A stretch of DNA of 64,000 nucleotides from Paenibacillus chondroitinus NBRC 15376. Its GTDB lineage: Bacteria > Bacillota > Bacilli > Paenibacillales > NBRC-103111. Positions 24,724-33,427 of this stretch are shown piece after piece. Every line of letters begins with the position of its first letter. Within the stretch, counting starts at the first letter, position 1. The stretch lies in assembly GCF_004000765.1 (NCBI RefSeq), contig NZ_BILW01000005.1, positions 269,481 to 333,480 on the forward strand. Reading direction: 5' to 3'. The notes under the pieces were generated by a model. It was not told the DNA's origin. It made no database searches and saw only the letters and a program-made list of their open reading frames with translations. The position numbers were made by a program, and so were the translations under genes.

Positions 24724-25731
24724 TTGAACGAAGTCTCCGTTATTCAACCTCAAACTGCTGGAGGACAAACCGGCGGTGGGGCAATCATCGATTATGAATT
24801 CGGTAGTGCTACAGATTTACGGAAGAAGTTGGCTGATATGAAACAGAAGCTTAATCTGACTAAGGAATTTTTCCGTGAGGTTATGCAAGAAGGTGTTGAC
24901 TATGGAATCATTCCAGGCACTGACAAGCCTACATTATTGAAGCCTGGTGCCGAGGGGCTATGTGAGTTCTATAACTTTGCTCCTACGATTGCTAGCAAAG
25001 TGGAAGATAAAAACTTTGAGACCGGTTATTACGGAGTGGATATCACGATTCGATTAATCCACCGAGGATCAGGTGCCATTATTGGTGAAGGCGTAGGTCA
25101 TGCTAACACGTTCGAAAGCCGGTACCGCTGGCGCTGGGTGTCGGAGAAAGATCTTCCTAGAGGCATTGAAAGGGAAGATCTAGTTAGTAAAGAGCGTTCC
25201 GGGAAATACGGCAAGTATCAATCTTATCGGATGGAAAATGACGATATGCACTCCATCTGGAACACGGTCCTTAAGATGGCTAAGAAACGCGCACTTGTTG
25301 ATGCCACCCTTGCTGCTACAAGGTCCAGCGGTATCTTCACACAGACGGAACAGGAGCTAGAAGCATATCTGGCTGGCGAAGATCCGGAAGCAGATGGTGA
25401 AAGTCAACAACAAGCCAAGGCACCGCAGCAAAATTCGCAGAGTGGCAGCAGGCAATCGGGCAGCCGAGGTACAGGGGCAGGCAGCTCCGGTCAGGCTGGG
25501 AATGTTGTTCAAAAGAATCGAGTGCTTGATCTAATGAAAAAGGCTTCATTAGATTGGAACTCTCTGGCGAAGGAATCCACAATTGCTCTAAACCGGGAGA
25601 TTAAGAAAGTTGTTACTGATATTCAAACTGATGCGGACTGGAAAACAGTCGGAGATCATCTTGAATTCTATATTGCTGCAAGTCAGTCCGACCCAAAAGA
25701 AATGCACTTTGATATTCCAGAAAAATTGTGA
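24724..25731 (+). CDS. putative phage single-strand annealing or DNA-binding recombination protein
   Basis: The 335-residue protein starts at TTG 24724. It has an N-terminal helical part, then LLKPGAEGLCEFYNF and an antiparallel beta core with VDITIRLIHRGSG, the KRALVDATLAATRSSGIFTQ helix, and a Gln/Ser/Gly-rich linker (about 215-260) before a short C-terminal helical domain. The core recalls phage recombination-associated proteins encoded beside SbcCD-type genes, but the family name is uncertain. The disordered tail resembles those of single-strand DNA binding proteins. Confidence 0.55.
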   Translation: MNEVSVIQPQTAGGQTGGGAIIDYEFGSATDLRKKLADMKQKLNLTKEFFREVMQEGVDYGIIPGTDKPTLLKPGAEGLCEFYNFAPTIASKVEDKNFETGYYGVDITIRLIHRGSGAIIGEGVGHANTFESRYRWRWVSEKDLPRGIEREDLVSKERSGKYGKYQSYRMENDDMHSIWNTVLKMAKKRALVDATLAATRSSGIFTQTEQELEAYLAGEDPEADGESQQQAKAPQQNSQSGSRQSGSRGTGAGSSGQAGNVVQKNRVLDLMKKASLDWNSLAKESTIALNREIKKVVTDIQTDADWKTVGDHLEFYIAASQSDPKEMHFDIPEKL

Positions 25732-25742
25732 GGTGAGAAGCA

Positions 25743-26915
25743 TTGAAAATAGCCCATGTTGCAGATAGTCACTGGGGACTCGGTTATCCGGGTCCAGATC
25801 CATATGCTCGATTTCAAGATATAACCAGAGTCATGGATTGGGTGGCCGATCGGATTATTGAAGAAGGCTGCGAAGTTGTACTTTTTGCTGGTGATGCATT
25901 CAAGGACGCCCGCGTGTTCATAGATCGCGCAACCGTCGAGATTGCTGCATTTACCCAGTGGTTAAGGCGATTAAGTAATGCTGGGTGTAAGGTGGTCGTT
26001 ATTAGTGGGACACCTTCTCATGATGCTGTATCTGCTTACGAGATCATTAAGGAAATGTACATCCCTAACACTACAATCTTCACTTCTCCTGGCGGGCTCG
26101 TTCTTGGGTCCCCAGGTAACGAATTATCGATAAGCTGCTTGCCAGGTATGAATCGTAGCCAGTTTGCCACGCAAGAGGAATTTAAAGATTTACCTCCTAA
26201 TGAATTTCATCAAAAGATGACGGAATGGATCTATGAGGAATGTTCTAGGCTGGTTTCCTATAGTTCAGGAACCAAGCTCCTGATGTCTCATTTAACGTTT
26301 GACCTGGCTGATACAGGCTTTGAAGACGTGTTGCTGATGAATGAACCTATTCTAACCGACGATGCTGCTCAGTTGTTCGATCTGGTCGCTCTCGGCCATA
26401 TCCACAGGCCGCAGCAAGCTGGGAGGAATGTCTTTTACAGCGGAGCACCTGAGCGGCATAACTTCGGTGATGAGAAAACAAAGCCGGGCTTTTGGATTCA
26501 TACTTTAGCAGCGAAACAAACATTTGTTTCAACATTTATTGAAACCCCTTCACGTCGATTTAAAACCATTGACTGGTGTGACATGGACATTGAAGCCTGG
26601 CTGGATGGACAAGTGGATGAATTTTCAACCATTACGGATGCCATCGTCCGGGTGAGATATAGCTGCAGCGAGGATCTCCAGAAACGGTTTGATCGTAGAA
26701 CTTTGGAAAAATCTCTTTATGATGCTGGTGCTTTCTATGTCCACGAGATTAAAGCAGATGTTGAACGTTCGGACCGAGTACGCGATGTTGATGTAACGGA
26801 AAGCCTTAGTCCCCAAGTGGCGTTGTCCAAATGGGGCCAGAACCAAGCCATTGAGGCTGAGGAAATAAGCATGCTGCAAGCACTAACTGCTGAATTACTG
26901 GAGGCGATCTTATGA
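25743..26915 (+). CDS. sbcD: SbcD/Mre11-like nuclease subunit
   Basis: The 390-residue calcineurin-fold phosphoesterase has metal-site motifs ADSHW (D8, H10), LFAGDAF (about 52), SGTPSHD in place of the usual GNHD (about 98), SHLTF (about 183) and GHIH (about 218). It would trim DNA ends with the ATPase encoded next (ATGA overlap). TTG 25743 follows AGGTGAG. The GTPSHD variation keeps the His-Asp pair but replaces the Asn region, so activity should be tested. Confidence 0.88.
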   Translation: MKIAHVADSHWGLGYPGPDPYARFQDITRVMDWVADRIIEEGCEVVLFAGDAFKDARVFIDRATVEIAAFTQWLRRLSNAGCKVVVISGTPSHDAVSAYEIIKEMYIPNTTIFTSPGGLVLGSPGNELSISCLPGMNRSQFATQEEFKDLPPNEFHQKMTEWIYEECSRLVSYSSGTKLLMSHLTFDLADTGFEDVLLMNEPILTDDAAQLFDLVALGHIHRPQQAGRNVFYSGAPERHNFGDEKTKPGFWIHTLAAKQTFVSTFIETPSRRFKTIDWCDMDIEAWLDGQVDEFSTITDAIVRVRYSCSEDLQKRFDRRTLEKSLYDAGAFYVHEIKADVERSDRVRDVDVTESLSPQVALSKWGQNQAIEAEEISMLQALTAELLEAIL

Positions 26916-29458
26916 ATCCACTAACGCTTGAATTAATTAATTTCCGCGCTATCCCATATGCCAACATTGATCTTAATGATGTTACAATGGCGGCGATATG
27001 TGGAAGAAATGGTGCTGGGAAGAGCTCGGGATTCACTATGGCACCAAGATTTGCCTTGTTCGGTGATGTAATCGAGGGCGTGAGTATGGACGATCTCGTT
27101 AGACGGGGCACTCAGGAAATGGCCGTGACTTTCACTTTTGAACACCAAGGAAGTAATTACCGTGCCATCCGAACCCGTTCACTAAAGGGGAATGGTAAGA
27201 GCACCTTAGAGTTCCAACAACAAATCGGTACCAGGTGGGAAAGTAAGTCTGCAGAGAAAATCAAAGATACAGAGGCTGTAATCCGCAACCTCTTGAACCT
27301 AGATGATGAAACGTTCACAGCGTCCAGCATGATTATGCAAGGTAAGGCCAATGAGTTTACGTCTAAATCTGCCGGGAAGCGTAAAGAGATCCTACAGCAG
27401 ATTCTGGGGCTTAATATTTATGATCGTCTGCAGGAAGCTGCTAGGCAAAAGGCAGCAGGGCTGCATTTGGATATTGAGGAGGCGAAAGACAAACTAGCTG
27501 GGCTTGATGAGCGACTAAAACTGAAGGCATCAAAAGCCGAGCTCTTGGAGAGTTTGAATCAAGAAACGGGAGCAATGAAAGCTTTCATACTCTCTAAAGA
27601 AAACGATTTGAGACAACAGGAAGAGAAGATTCGTGAGCTTCAGAATAAAGCTGAAAAGGCAGCGGAGCTTAATAAACAAATTAATTTAATTTCCAAGGAA
27701 ATCGCGCCGTTCGACATTGAAAAAGAAGGACTTGTCGCAAAACTAGGGCGTGCAGAGAAAATCCTATCTAAAGAATCTGAGATTCTTGCAAATACGGATG
27801 AGTTTTATCAAGTCAAAGAGCAGATCACAGCGCTCGAGGCACGTTGGCCGGAGCAGGAGAGATTATCGACTGAACTCGGGCACACGGGAGTGTCTATCAC
27901 AAACATTAAAAATGAGATTGTACCACTTGATCATAGAATTAGAAATGTTCAGCAGTTGCTCCAAAGCCGTGAGTTGTTTTTGGCAAAAGCAGCGGAGTAT
28001 ACGGCTGCTACATTACAACAGAAGGAATTGGAGCAGCTTGCCGAACGATGGGACTCCATTGAAAAAGAGATCTTAGATGTTCGAGCTAATTATAACGCGG
28101 AGCAGACAAGGATCAACACGACAAAGAGCTTGCTCGAATCAGAAATTCGTATGCTTGAGTCCAAGACTTCAATGCTCATCGATTCGAATTGTATTGATGA
28201 CACGAAGGCGGCCTGCTTGTTTCTATCGGATGCTCAAGATGCAAAGCAAGTGCTGATTAGAAAGCATGAAGCATTGAATAACATCGACTTATCTAAATTA
28301 ACGACATTAAATAAACAAATAACCAGCCTAACGGAGAAACAACAAGAGATTGGCTATGATTTTGCTGCTCACAGGGCGTTAAAAGTACGCATTGAAGAAC
28401 TCAGACCAATGGCAGAAGAGGCGAACCAGATGCAAGCGAAGGAAGAGCTTCTTGTAAGCCTGCTGGAGCAAAGTTCTCGGTTGAATAGCCAAATAGAAGA
28501 GCTAACGCTAAAACAAATTAATACTCAAAGTGAATTAGACACTTTACGTGAAGCTCTAGCACCACTACCAGCACTTCGTAGACGATTGGACATTCTACAA
28601 CCTTGGGCGAATTTAAAAGACCAAATAGGAGCAGCGCGTGAAGCTAAACAAAGCTCTGCTGATCGAATATCAGCCATTGATTTGGAATTAGAAAGAAAAG
28701 AGGAAAGCAAAGAGGCAATTGAGGAAGAACGAGCTCTACTTCTAATGGAAACACAGGGTTTTGATAATGCTTTATCGGAGCTGCCTATCATCCAACGTGA
28801 GCTGCAGCAGCTTCGGGATCGACAACATGTTCTCGCTGAACAGATAGGCGGCTTAAAAACCGAACTGGCTGCACTGGAAAAGGATGAACAGGATCGCCTG
28901 CAGCTGGCAGATGAGCTAGAGCCAAAGGCTAAAAAGTGGAGCCGATTCCAAACTTTGATTCGTGCTTTTGGCCGCGATGGGATTCCAGCATTAATTATTG
29001 AAAATGCCGTTCCCCAACTCGAGCATATCGCAAATGAGATTCTAGGCAAGATGTCAAAAGGAAAGCATTACATTCGTTTTGAAACACAGCGAGAGCTGAA
29101 AAGCCGGGATGGAGTCCAGGAGACATTAGATATCATGATTGGAGATTGGACGTCTGAGCGGCCTTACGAAACGTTCTCAGGTGGCGAGCAGCTTCGGATC
29201 GACTATGCCATTCGGTTTGCTCTAGCCGAGCTCCTAGCACAGCGAGCCGGCAGTAAAGTGGAGTGGCTAACGATTGATGAAGGATTAGGCTCTCAAGATG
29301 CTGAGCACCGCGGGCTGGTTCTTGAATCCATAAAAGCAGTAGCAGATCGATTCAAGAAGGTCCTTGTCATTACGCACATCGAAGAAGCGCAGGCTGTATT
29401 TGAACAACAGATTTTCTTTGAGAATACAGATGCCGGCATTAATGTCAAAGTAGCATGA
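26912..29458 (+). CDS. sbcC: SbcC/Rad50-like ATPase
   Basis: The 848-residue protein has Walker A GRNGAGKSSG (about residues 31-40), two long coiled-coil arms (about 180-690) and C-terminal signature SGGEQLRIDYAIRFALAEL with Walker B WLTIDEGLG (about 785). Near the middle, DSNCIDDTKAACLFL (about 425) offers two Cys and may replace the CxxC zinc hook. It works with SbcD in DNA-end processing for phage recombination-dependent replication. Confidence 0.9.
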   Translation: MNPLTLELINFRAIPYANIDLNDVTMAAICGRNGAGKSSGFTMAPRFALFGDVIEGVSMDDLVRRGTQEMAVTFTFEHQGSNYRAIRTRSLKGNGKSTLEFQQQIGTRWESKSAEKIKDTEAVIRNLLNLDDETFTASSMIMQGKANEFTSKSAGKRKEILQQILGLNIYDRLQEAARQKAAGLHLDIEEAKDKLAGLDERLKLKASKAELLESLNQETGAMKAFILSKENDLRQQEEKIRELQNKAEKAAELNKQINLISKEIAPFDIEKEGLVAKLGRAEKILSKESEILANTDEFYQVKEQITALEARWPEQERLSTELGHTGVSITNIKNEIVPLDHRIRNVQQLLQSRELFLAKAAEYTAATLQQKELEQLAERWDSIEKEILDVRANYNAEQTRINTTKSLLESEIRMLESKTSMLIDSNCIDDTKAACLFLSDAQDAKQVLIRKHEALNNIDLSKLTTLNKQITSLTEKQQEIGYDFAAHRALKVRIEELRPMAEEANQMQAKEELLVSLLEQSSRLNSQIEELTLKQINTQSELDTLREALAPLPALRRRLDILQPWANLKDQIGAAREAKQSSADRISAIDLELERKEESKEAIEEERALLLMETQGFDNALSELPIIQRELQQLRDRQHVLAEQIGGLKTELAALEKDEQDRLQLADELEPKAKKWSRFQTLIRAFGRDGIPALIIENAVPQLEHIANEILGKMSKGKHYIRFETQRELKSRDGVQETLDIMIGDWTSERPYETFSGGEQLRIDYAIRFALAELLAQRAGSKVEWLTIDEGLGSQDAEHRGLVLESIKAVADRFKKVLVITHIEEAQAVFEQQIFFENTDAGINVKVA

Positions 29459-29652
29459 ACGATCTTGAGGGTGGGCCACCACTCATGAGGTCGGGGGTTA
29501 GTAAACAAATTTGGGATCTGCTAGATAAGGATCCTGTTGCATTTAAAAAAGAGGTTATTGCATATTTTGCAGTTGCCTATCCTGGGTTCACTGTTGTACG
29601 GGCAAAGTATCCAGATATTTATTTGAGAGACGATCGGAGGCAAGCACTTTGA
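29455..29652 (+). CDS. unknown 65-residue protein
   Basis: ATG 29455 overlaps the sbcC stop by four bases. The short product (SGVSKQIWDLLDKDPVAFKKEVIAYF...) has no recognised motif. Its stop overlaps the TTG start of the next small gene. Confidence 0.55.
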   Translation: MNDLEGGPPLMRSGVSKQIWDLLDKDPVAFKKEVIAYFAVAYPGFTVVRAKYPDIYLRDDRRQAL

Positions 29653-29801
29653 AGAATGGAAAAAAGCCAACAAGGCAGCAGCAAGTAGCTATCATTGCAG
29701 CCAATTTAGATCCAAAGGAATGGCTGGTTATGAAGAACTTATCTAATGAATTACATATCCTTCATCGGGATAACAAGGACTTGAAAGTTATTCCTGCATA
29801 G
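29649..29801 (+). CDS. DUF6906-like small phage protein
   Basis: TTG 29649 has GGAGG (29636-29640) eight bases upstream and opens 50 codons: MKNGKKPTRQQQ, then LDPKEWLVMKN and ELHILHR. This pattern (basic start, N/D-P-x-x-W-L-V, H-R near the end) matches the small DUF6906 family of Firmicute phages from memory. Function unknown. Confidence 0.7.
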   Translation: MKNGKKPTRQQQVAIIAANLDPKEWLVMKNLSNELHILHRDNKDLKVIPA

Positions 29802-29816
29802 GGGTTGAGAAGAAGA

Positions 29817-30026
29817 ATGCCAACTCCATTTAAAGTCGACGCATTTTTATGTGACGAAATTGCTTACCAAAGTTGTCTGTGCTGTGAAAGGGTCCTGGAG
29901 AGCAATACTTATTTTCATTGGAGAAAAGTCGAGCTTAGTCTTTGTGCAACATGCATTGAGACGCTTCATGAGGCAGCCTTTGGTCAGGTTAATAAGTCGA
30001 ATAACATGCATGGGTATAAGGACTAA
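29817..30026 (+). CDS. small Cys-rich protein, possible zinc ribbon
   Basis: About 69 residues from ATG 29817 (TTG 29805 is an alternative). It contains CLCC and LCATC clusters about 25 residues apart, which could bind one zinc. Found between sbcC-linked genes and the replication initiator. No family recognised. Confidence 0.55.
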   Translation: MPTPFKVDAFLCDEIAYQSCLCCERVLESNTYFHWRKVELSLCATCIETLHEAAFGQVNKSNNMHGYKD

Positions 30027-30080
30027 GCTCTTGGCACAGCAGTAATAACAGAGGAGCCCGCGGGAGGGGATGACACATGA

Positions 30081-31022
30081 ATGCCTGACAATCACATAAT
30101 TCCTGTCTCCAGCGGGCTTTTTGAACATCGTGATCGCATTGGCCCGGCAATCTGGGAATTCCTCTGGTGCATTGATGCCATAACCGATGAAGAAAAAGAT
30201 GGTGACGGAGCTCGCTGGGGGCTTGTACACGGCGGCGCACCGGTGAAGCATGAGAGGATAGCACAAGAAATTGGTTCCAGCCAGGTCACGGTTCAAAGAA
30301 ATATGGCTAATTTGAAGAGTCGAGGATACATAAATTCAGTCAGAACAGCCCGCGGCGAGATCATAAAAGTTGCCAAAAATAAGAAGGAAATGGATAAAAA
30401 GAGATACATCAAAAATGATAGATCACTCGAAAGTGATACATCAAAAATGATAGATCACAGCGAAAGTGATACATCAAAAATGATAGATCATGGCGAGAGA
30501 TACATCAAAAATGATAGATCAGATGAGAGTGATCTATCAAAAATGATAGATCTAAAAGACTTTAAAGATCTTAATACTATTACTACTACTATTACTTATC
30601 CAGAATATGAACCTGAAAAGAATAACCCGTTAATGCAATTGCTGGATGCTTATTGCCAGCTTAACCACAAGTTTGACATTCACGTTAAACCGAAAGAGCG
30701 CGAAGCCATGGGTAAGATGGTCGCCGGAGGTATGCCGAACCCTTTTACCATCCGAACTATGGAGCTCCTCCTTGAGGACAAGCGCAAACGTGAAGGGAAT
30801 AGCTTCAAGCTTCCAACCAGTTTTCTGTATTACGAAAACGGGATCTGGGATGCCTGGAGAAATGAGAATGCCCAAACTATCCCTGTGTCGTCAGGTGAAG
30901 TCGCCCCGGGTAAGGCTCATAAAACTAAGCAAGAACAAGCTTTTACCATGTTGGATCAAATCGCAAGGGAGGAACTTGAGCGTGAACAGAGCGGAAGTCA
31001 CGCAGTTGCTCAAGAAAATTAA
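30081..31022 (+). CDS. phage replication initiator (O/DnaD-type) with internal origin
   Basis: The 313-residue product has an N-terminal winged helix (residues 15-95, KHERIAQEIGSSQVTVQRNMANLKSRGYI). Its linker (105-160) is encoded by the iteron array, and a C-terminal helical domain (about 185-290) ends in the NSFKLPTSFLYYENGIWDAW region typical of phage initiators. It precedes the helicase loader and DnaB, as in lambda O-P and SPP1 G38P-G39P-G40P. It should bind the iterons and recruit the helicase through the loader. Confidence 0.82.
   Translation: MPDNHIIPVSSGLFEHRDRIGPAIWEFLWCIDAITDEEKDGDGARWGLVHGGAPVKHERIAQEIGSSQVTVQRNMANLKSRGYINSVRTARGEIIKVAKNKKEMDKKRYIKNDRSLESDTSKMIDHSESDTSKMIDHGERYIKNDRSDESDLSKMIDLKDFKDLNTITTTITYPEYEPEKNNPLMQLLDAYCQLNHKFDIHVKPKEREAMGKMVAGGMPNPFTIRTMELLLEDKRKREGNSFKLPTSFLYYENGIWDAWRNENAQTIPVSSGEVAPGKAHKTKQEQAFTMLDQIAREELEREQSGSHAVAQEN
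30403..30553. repeat. five-copy iteron array, probable replication origin
   Basis: Copies of GATACATCAAAAATGATAG plus ATCA start at 30403, 30435, 30468, 30499 and 30531 (steps of 32, 33, 31 and 32 bp, about three helical turns). Each copy is an imperfect palindrome of TGAT/ATCA half-sites. The copies are read in two codon frames (YIKNDRS in copies 1 and 4, SKMID in 2, 3 and 5), so the DNA rather than the peptide is conserved. Confidence 0.88.
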
Positions 31023-31383
31023 GGGGAAGTATCCCGGGTTCCAAATCCCGAATGATTTGCAGTCTCTGCAGACCATGGTGGATGAATGGCTGGAGGATCT
31101 AGAAAGCACACCTTTCGAAGTGGCAGCAGAGAACTTGCGCAGGCATTCGGACCGTGCAGAGCAGTGGCCGCCAAGTATCGGCGGGCTCAAACAGCCCTTG
31201 CAAACCGAAGAGGAGCTGTATCACGAATCCATGAAGCGATCAGCTCAAGAATTCTTGGCAAAACGAGAAGAGTGGTTAAAGACTTCCGTCGGTCCTCCTG
31301 AACACATCAGGGCCATGATGAGCCTGCCCCACGAGCAGAGACTGGAGGCGATCCGAGCATATGCAGCACGAAATGAACGATGA
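30982..31383 (+). CDS. helicase loader (G39P-like)
   Basis: The 133-residue product starts at GTG 30982 (GGGAGG nine bases upstream; the frame is open further upstream but has no ribosome site there). The N-terminal part (VNRAEVTQLLKKIKGKYPGFQ, WLEDLESTPFEVAAENLRRH) resembles the SPP1 G39P loader/inhibitor family. A basic/acidic helical tail with MMSLPHEQRLEAIRAYAARNER follows. It sits between the initiator and DnaB with overlaps on both sides. Confidence 0.78.
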   Translation: MNRAEVTQLLKKIKGKYPGFQIPNDLQSLQTMVDEWLEDLESTPFEVAAENLRRHSDRAEQWPPSIGGLKQPLQTEEELYHESMKRSAQEFLAKREEWLKTSVGPPEHIRAMMSLPHEQRLEAIRAYAARNER

Positions 31384-32758
31384 CTTGAGCGCTGAACAGG
31401 CTGTCCTTGGTGCCATTTTCACCGAGAATGAAACGATGTCGGTCGTTTCTGAGCGGCTGTTGCCAGAGGACTTCATAGAGCCCAAGCACCGGGTCATATA
31501 CGAGTCCATGATTGAGCTTTACGATGCCGCCGAGACAGATACACCTGTTGATCTCTTAACTGTTACTAAGCACTTGCAGCGGCGTCAGCAACTTGAACAT
31601 GTCGGTGGTGTCGGGTACCTTTCGGAACTGACAAGTGCAGTTCCTACGGTGGCCAACGTGGATTATTACGCCAAGATCGTACTTGATTCCGCACTTGAGA
31701 GAAAGACTCGAGCGGGGATGCAGAAGATATTCCAAAACAATGATTTGTCGGCCGAGGAAATGGCAGCTCAGGCACAGGCAGTGGCTGAAGAAGTTGCGGA
31801 ACGATCTGCCAGCAAGAAAGGCGGATTCAAACGGATCGATCAAGTCAGCATGCAGGTGTTCGAGCAGATTGAAAAGAACAATGCGAACCCAAATCCCGGG
31901 GGCATCACGGGTATTTCATCTGGATTTGTTGACCTGGATAAGCAGACCTCAGGTTTCCAACGGCAGGATTTGATTATCATTGGAGCTCGTCCGTCAGTCG
32001 GTAAGACGGCTTTAGCCTTAAACGTTGCGCAGAGCGCGGGCACGACAAGCGGTGAAACAATTGCAGTCTTCAGCCTGGAGATGGGTGCTACGCAATTAGT
32101 TCAGAGGATGCTCTCTTCGGAGGGCAGGATAGATGCCAGTCGAATGCGTAGCGGAATCATGGAGGGCGACGACTGGGAAAAGCTGACCATGGCGATCAGC
32201 GAGCTGTCGAGGTCTAATGTCTACATCGACGACAGCCCTTCAGTCACGGTCAACGAGATCCGAACCCGATGCAAGCAGCTTAAGAAAGACACGGGATCCC
32301 TTGGACTCATACTAATTGATTACCTTCAGCTGATCAGCGGATCTGGTCGTAGTGAGAATCGGCAGCAGGAAATCTCCAAGATTTCGCGCACACTTAAGCA
32401 AATAGCTCGGGAGTTGGATGTTCCGATCATTGCATTATCGCAGCTCAGCCGTGGAGTAGAGCAGAGGCAAGATAAACGGCCGATGATGTCCGATCTCAGA
32501 GAGTCCGGATCTATCGAGCAGGATGCAGATATCGTGGCTTTCTTGTATCGGGATGATTATTACGACAAAGAGTCAGAGAAGAAAAATATCATCGAAATCA
32601 TTATAGCTAAACAGCGTAATGGTCCAGTTGGAACGGTGGAGCTAGCTTTCCAAAAGAATTTTAACAAATTCGTAAACCTGGATAGATCACATCAAAGTGT
32701 ACTTGATAAACCAAAAGTGCAGCCAGTATCAGGCAATAACAAACGACGCTGGGCATAA
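31361..32758 (+). CDS. dnaB: replicative DNA helicase DnaB
   Basis: The 465-residue protein has the DnaB N-terminal helical domain (LSAEQAVLGAIF), linker, and RecA-like core with ARPSVGKTALALN (about 207), EMGATQLVQRML, LILIDYLQLI (about 312), LSQLSRGVEQR and DADIVAFLYRDDYY. It unwinds the fork. It overlaps the loader gene by 23 bases. No intein or split seen. Confidence 0.95.
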   Translation: MQHEMNDDLSAEQAVLGAIFTENETMSVVSERLLPEDFIEPKHRVIYESMIELYDAAETDTPVDLLTVTKHLQRRQQLEHVGGVGYLSELTSAVPTVANVDYYAKIVLDSALERKTRAGMQKIFQNNDLSAEEMAAQAQAVAEEVAERSASKKGGFKRIDQVSMQVFEQIEKNNANPNPGGITGISSGFVDLDKQTSGFQRQDLIIIGARPSVGKTALALNVAQSAGTTSGETIAVFSLEMGATQLVQRMLSSEGRIDASRMRSGIMEGDDWEKLTMAISELSRSNVYIDDSPSVTVNEIRTRCKQLKKDTGSLGLILIDYLQLISGSGRSENRQQEISKISRTLKQIARELDVPIIALSQLSRGVEQRQDKRPMMSDLRESGSIEQDADIVAFLYRDDYYDKESEKKNIIEIIIAKQRNGPVGTVELAFQKNFNKFVNLDRSHQSVLDKPKVQPVSGNNKRRWA

Positions 32759-32779
32759 ATACGAGAGGAGCGATAAAAC

Positions 32780-32926
32780 ATGAGAGATCCGCTGTTCGAG
32801 AATAAATACCGGTACTTAGTCCTTCAAGGAAAGAACATAATCGGAGAGGTTTATGTGATGGATGAAAAGTACATCGCGATTCTCAAGAAAGTTCGCAATG
32901 GACTCAGCTGCAGGAAGGCTGGCTGA
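32780..32926 (+). CDS. unknown 48-residue protein
   Basis: ATG 32780 lies nine bases after AGAGGAG. The basic product (MRDPLFENKYRYLVLQGKNIIGEVYVMDEK is its start in two parts: MRDPLFENKYRYLV and GEVYVMDEK) ends at TGA 32924-32926, three bases before the RuvC-like gene, so it probably is translated. No family recognised. Confidence 0.6.
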   Translation: MRDPLFENKYRYLVLQGKNIIGEVYVMDEKYIAILKKVRNGLSCRKAG

Positions 32927-32929
32927 ACA

Positions 32930-33424
32930 ATGGCACGGTATGTAGGGATTGATACTTCCACCAAGACAGGGTTCGTCGCACTAGATGAGTATGGTGATGT
33001 CTGGGACGCTCAGGAAGTTGAAGTTTTAGGAAAAGATCCGGAACGAATGGTCAAGCTCATTGATAGTATTGTTCACTTGGTAGGCACAGAAGATGTTGTA
33101 TGTATCGAAGATTTTGCTTATGCGCAGGTCAATCGAATGGCTATGCTCGGTGGAATTGGCTGGGGAGTTCGGATGGAGCTATTTAAGAGAGGCATTACAT
33201 ACATCGAGGTTGCCACAGGCCAGCTTAAAAACTTCGCCGGCTGTAAAGGGAACTGCTCTAAAGAAGATCTTATTATTCCGATCTATGAGCTCTGGGGATT
33301 TAGAAACGGCAGTGATAATGTCCGGGATGCGTTTATCCTGGCACAAATTGCTAGGGCCATTAAAGAAACGGTAAGGCTGAAAGCTTTTCAAAGAGATGTC
33401 ATTAAGAAAGTGAAAGGAAGATAA
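32930..33424 (+). CDS. RuvC-like Holliday junction resolvase
   Basis: The 164-residue RNase H-fold protein has GIDTSTKTGFVALD with Asp8, IEDFAY with Glu (about 61) and the late acidic pair in SDNVRDAFILAQIA (about 137-143). It would resolve recombination or replication intermediates before packaging. It follows the DnaB region as in many Firmicute phages. Confidence 0.85.
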   Translation: MARYVGIDTSTKTGFVALDEYGDVWDAQEVEVLGKDPERMVKLIDSIVHLVGTEDVVCIEDFAYAQVNRMAMLGGIGWGVRMELFKRGITYIEVATGQLKNFAGCKGNCSKEDLIIPIYELWGFRNGSDNVRDAFILAQIARAIKETVRLKAFQRDVIKKVKGR

Positions 33425-33427
33425 CAC

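Noticed and set aside
30403..30553. CRISPR-like array
   Set aside because: Repeats lie in a coding gene, and the gaps between them are only 8-10 bases, too short for spacers. There are no cas genes.
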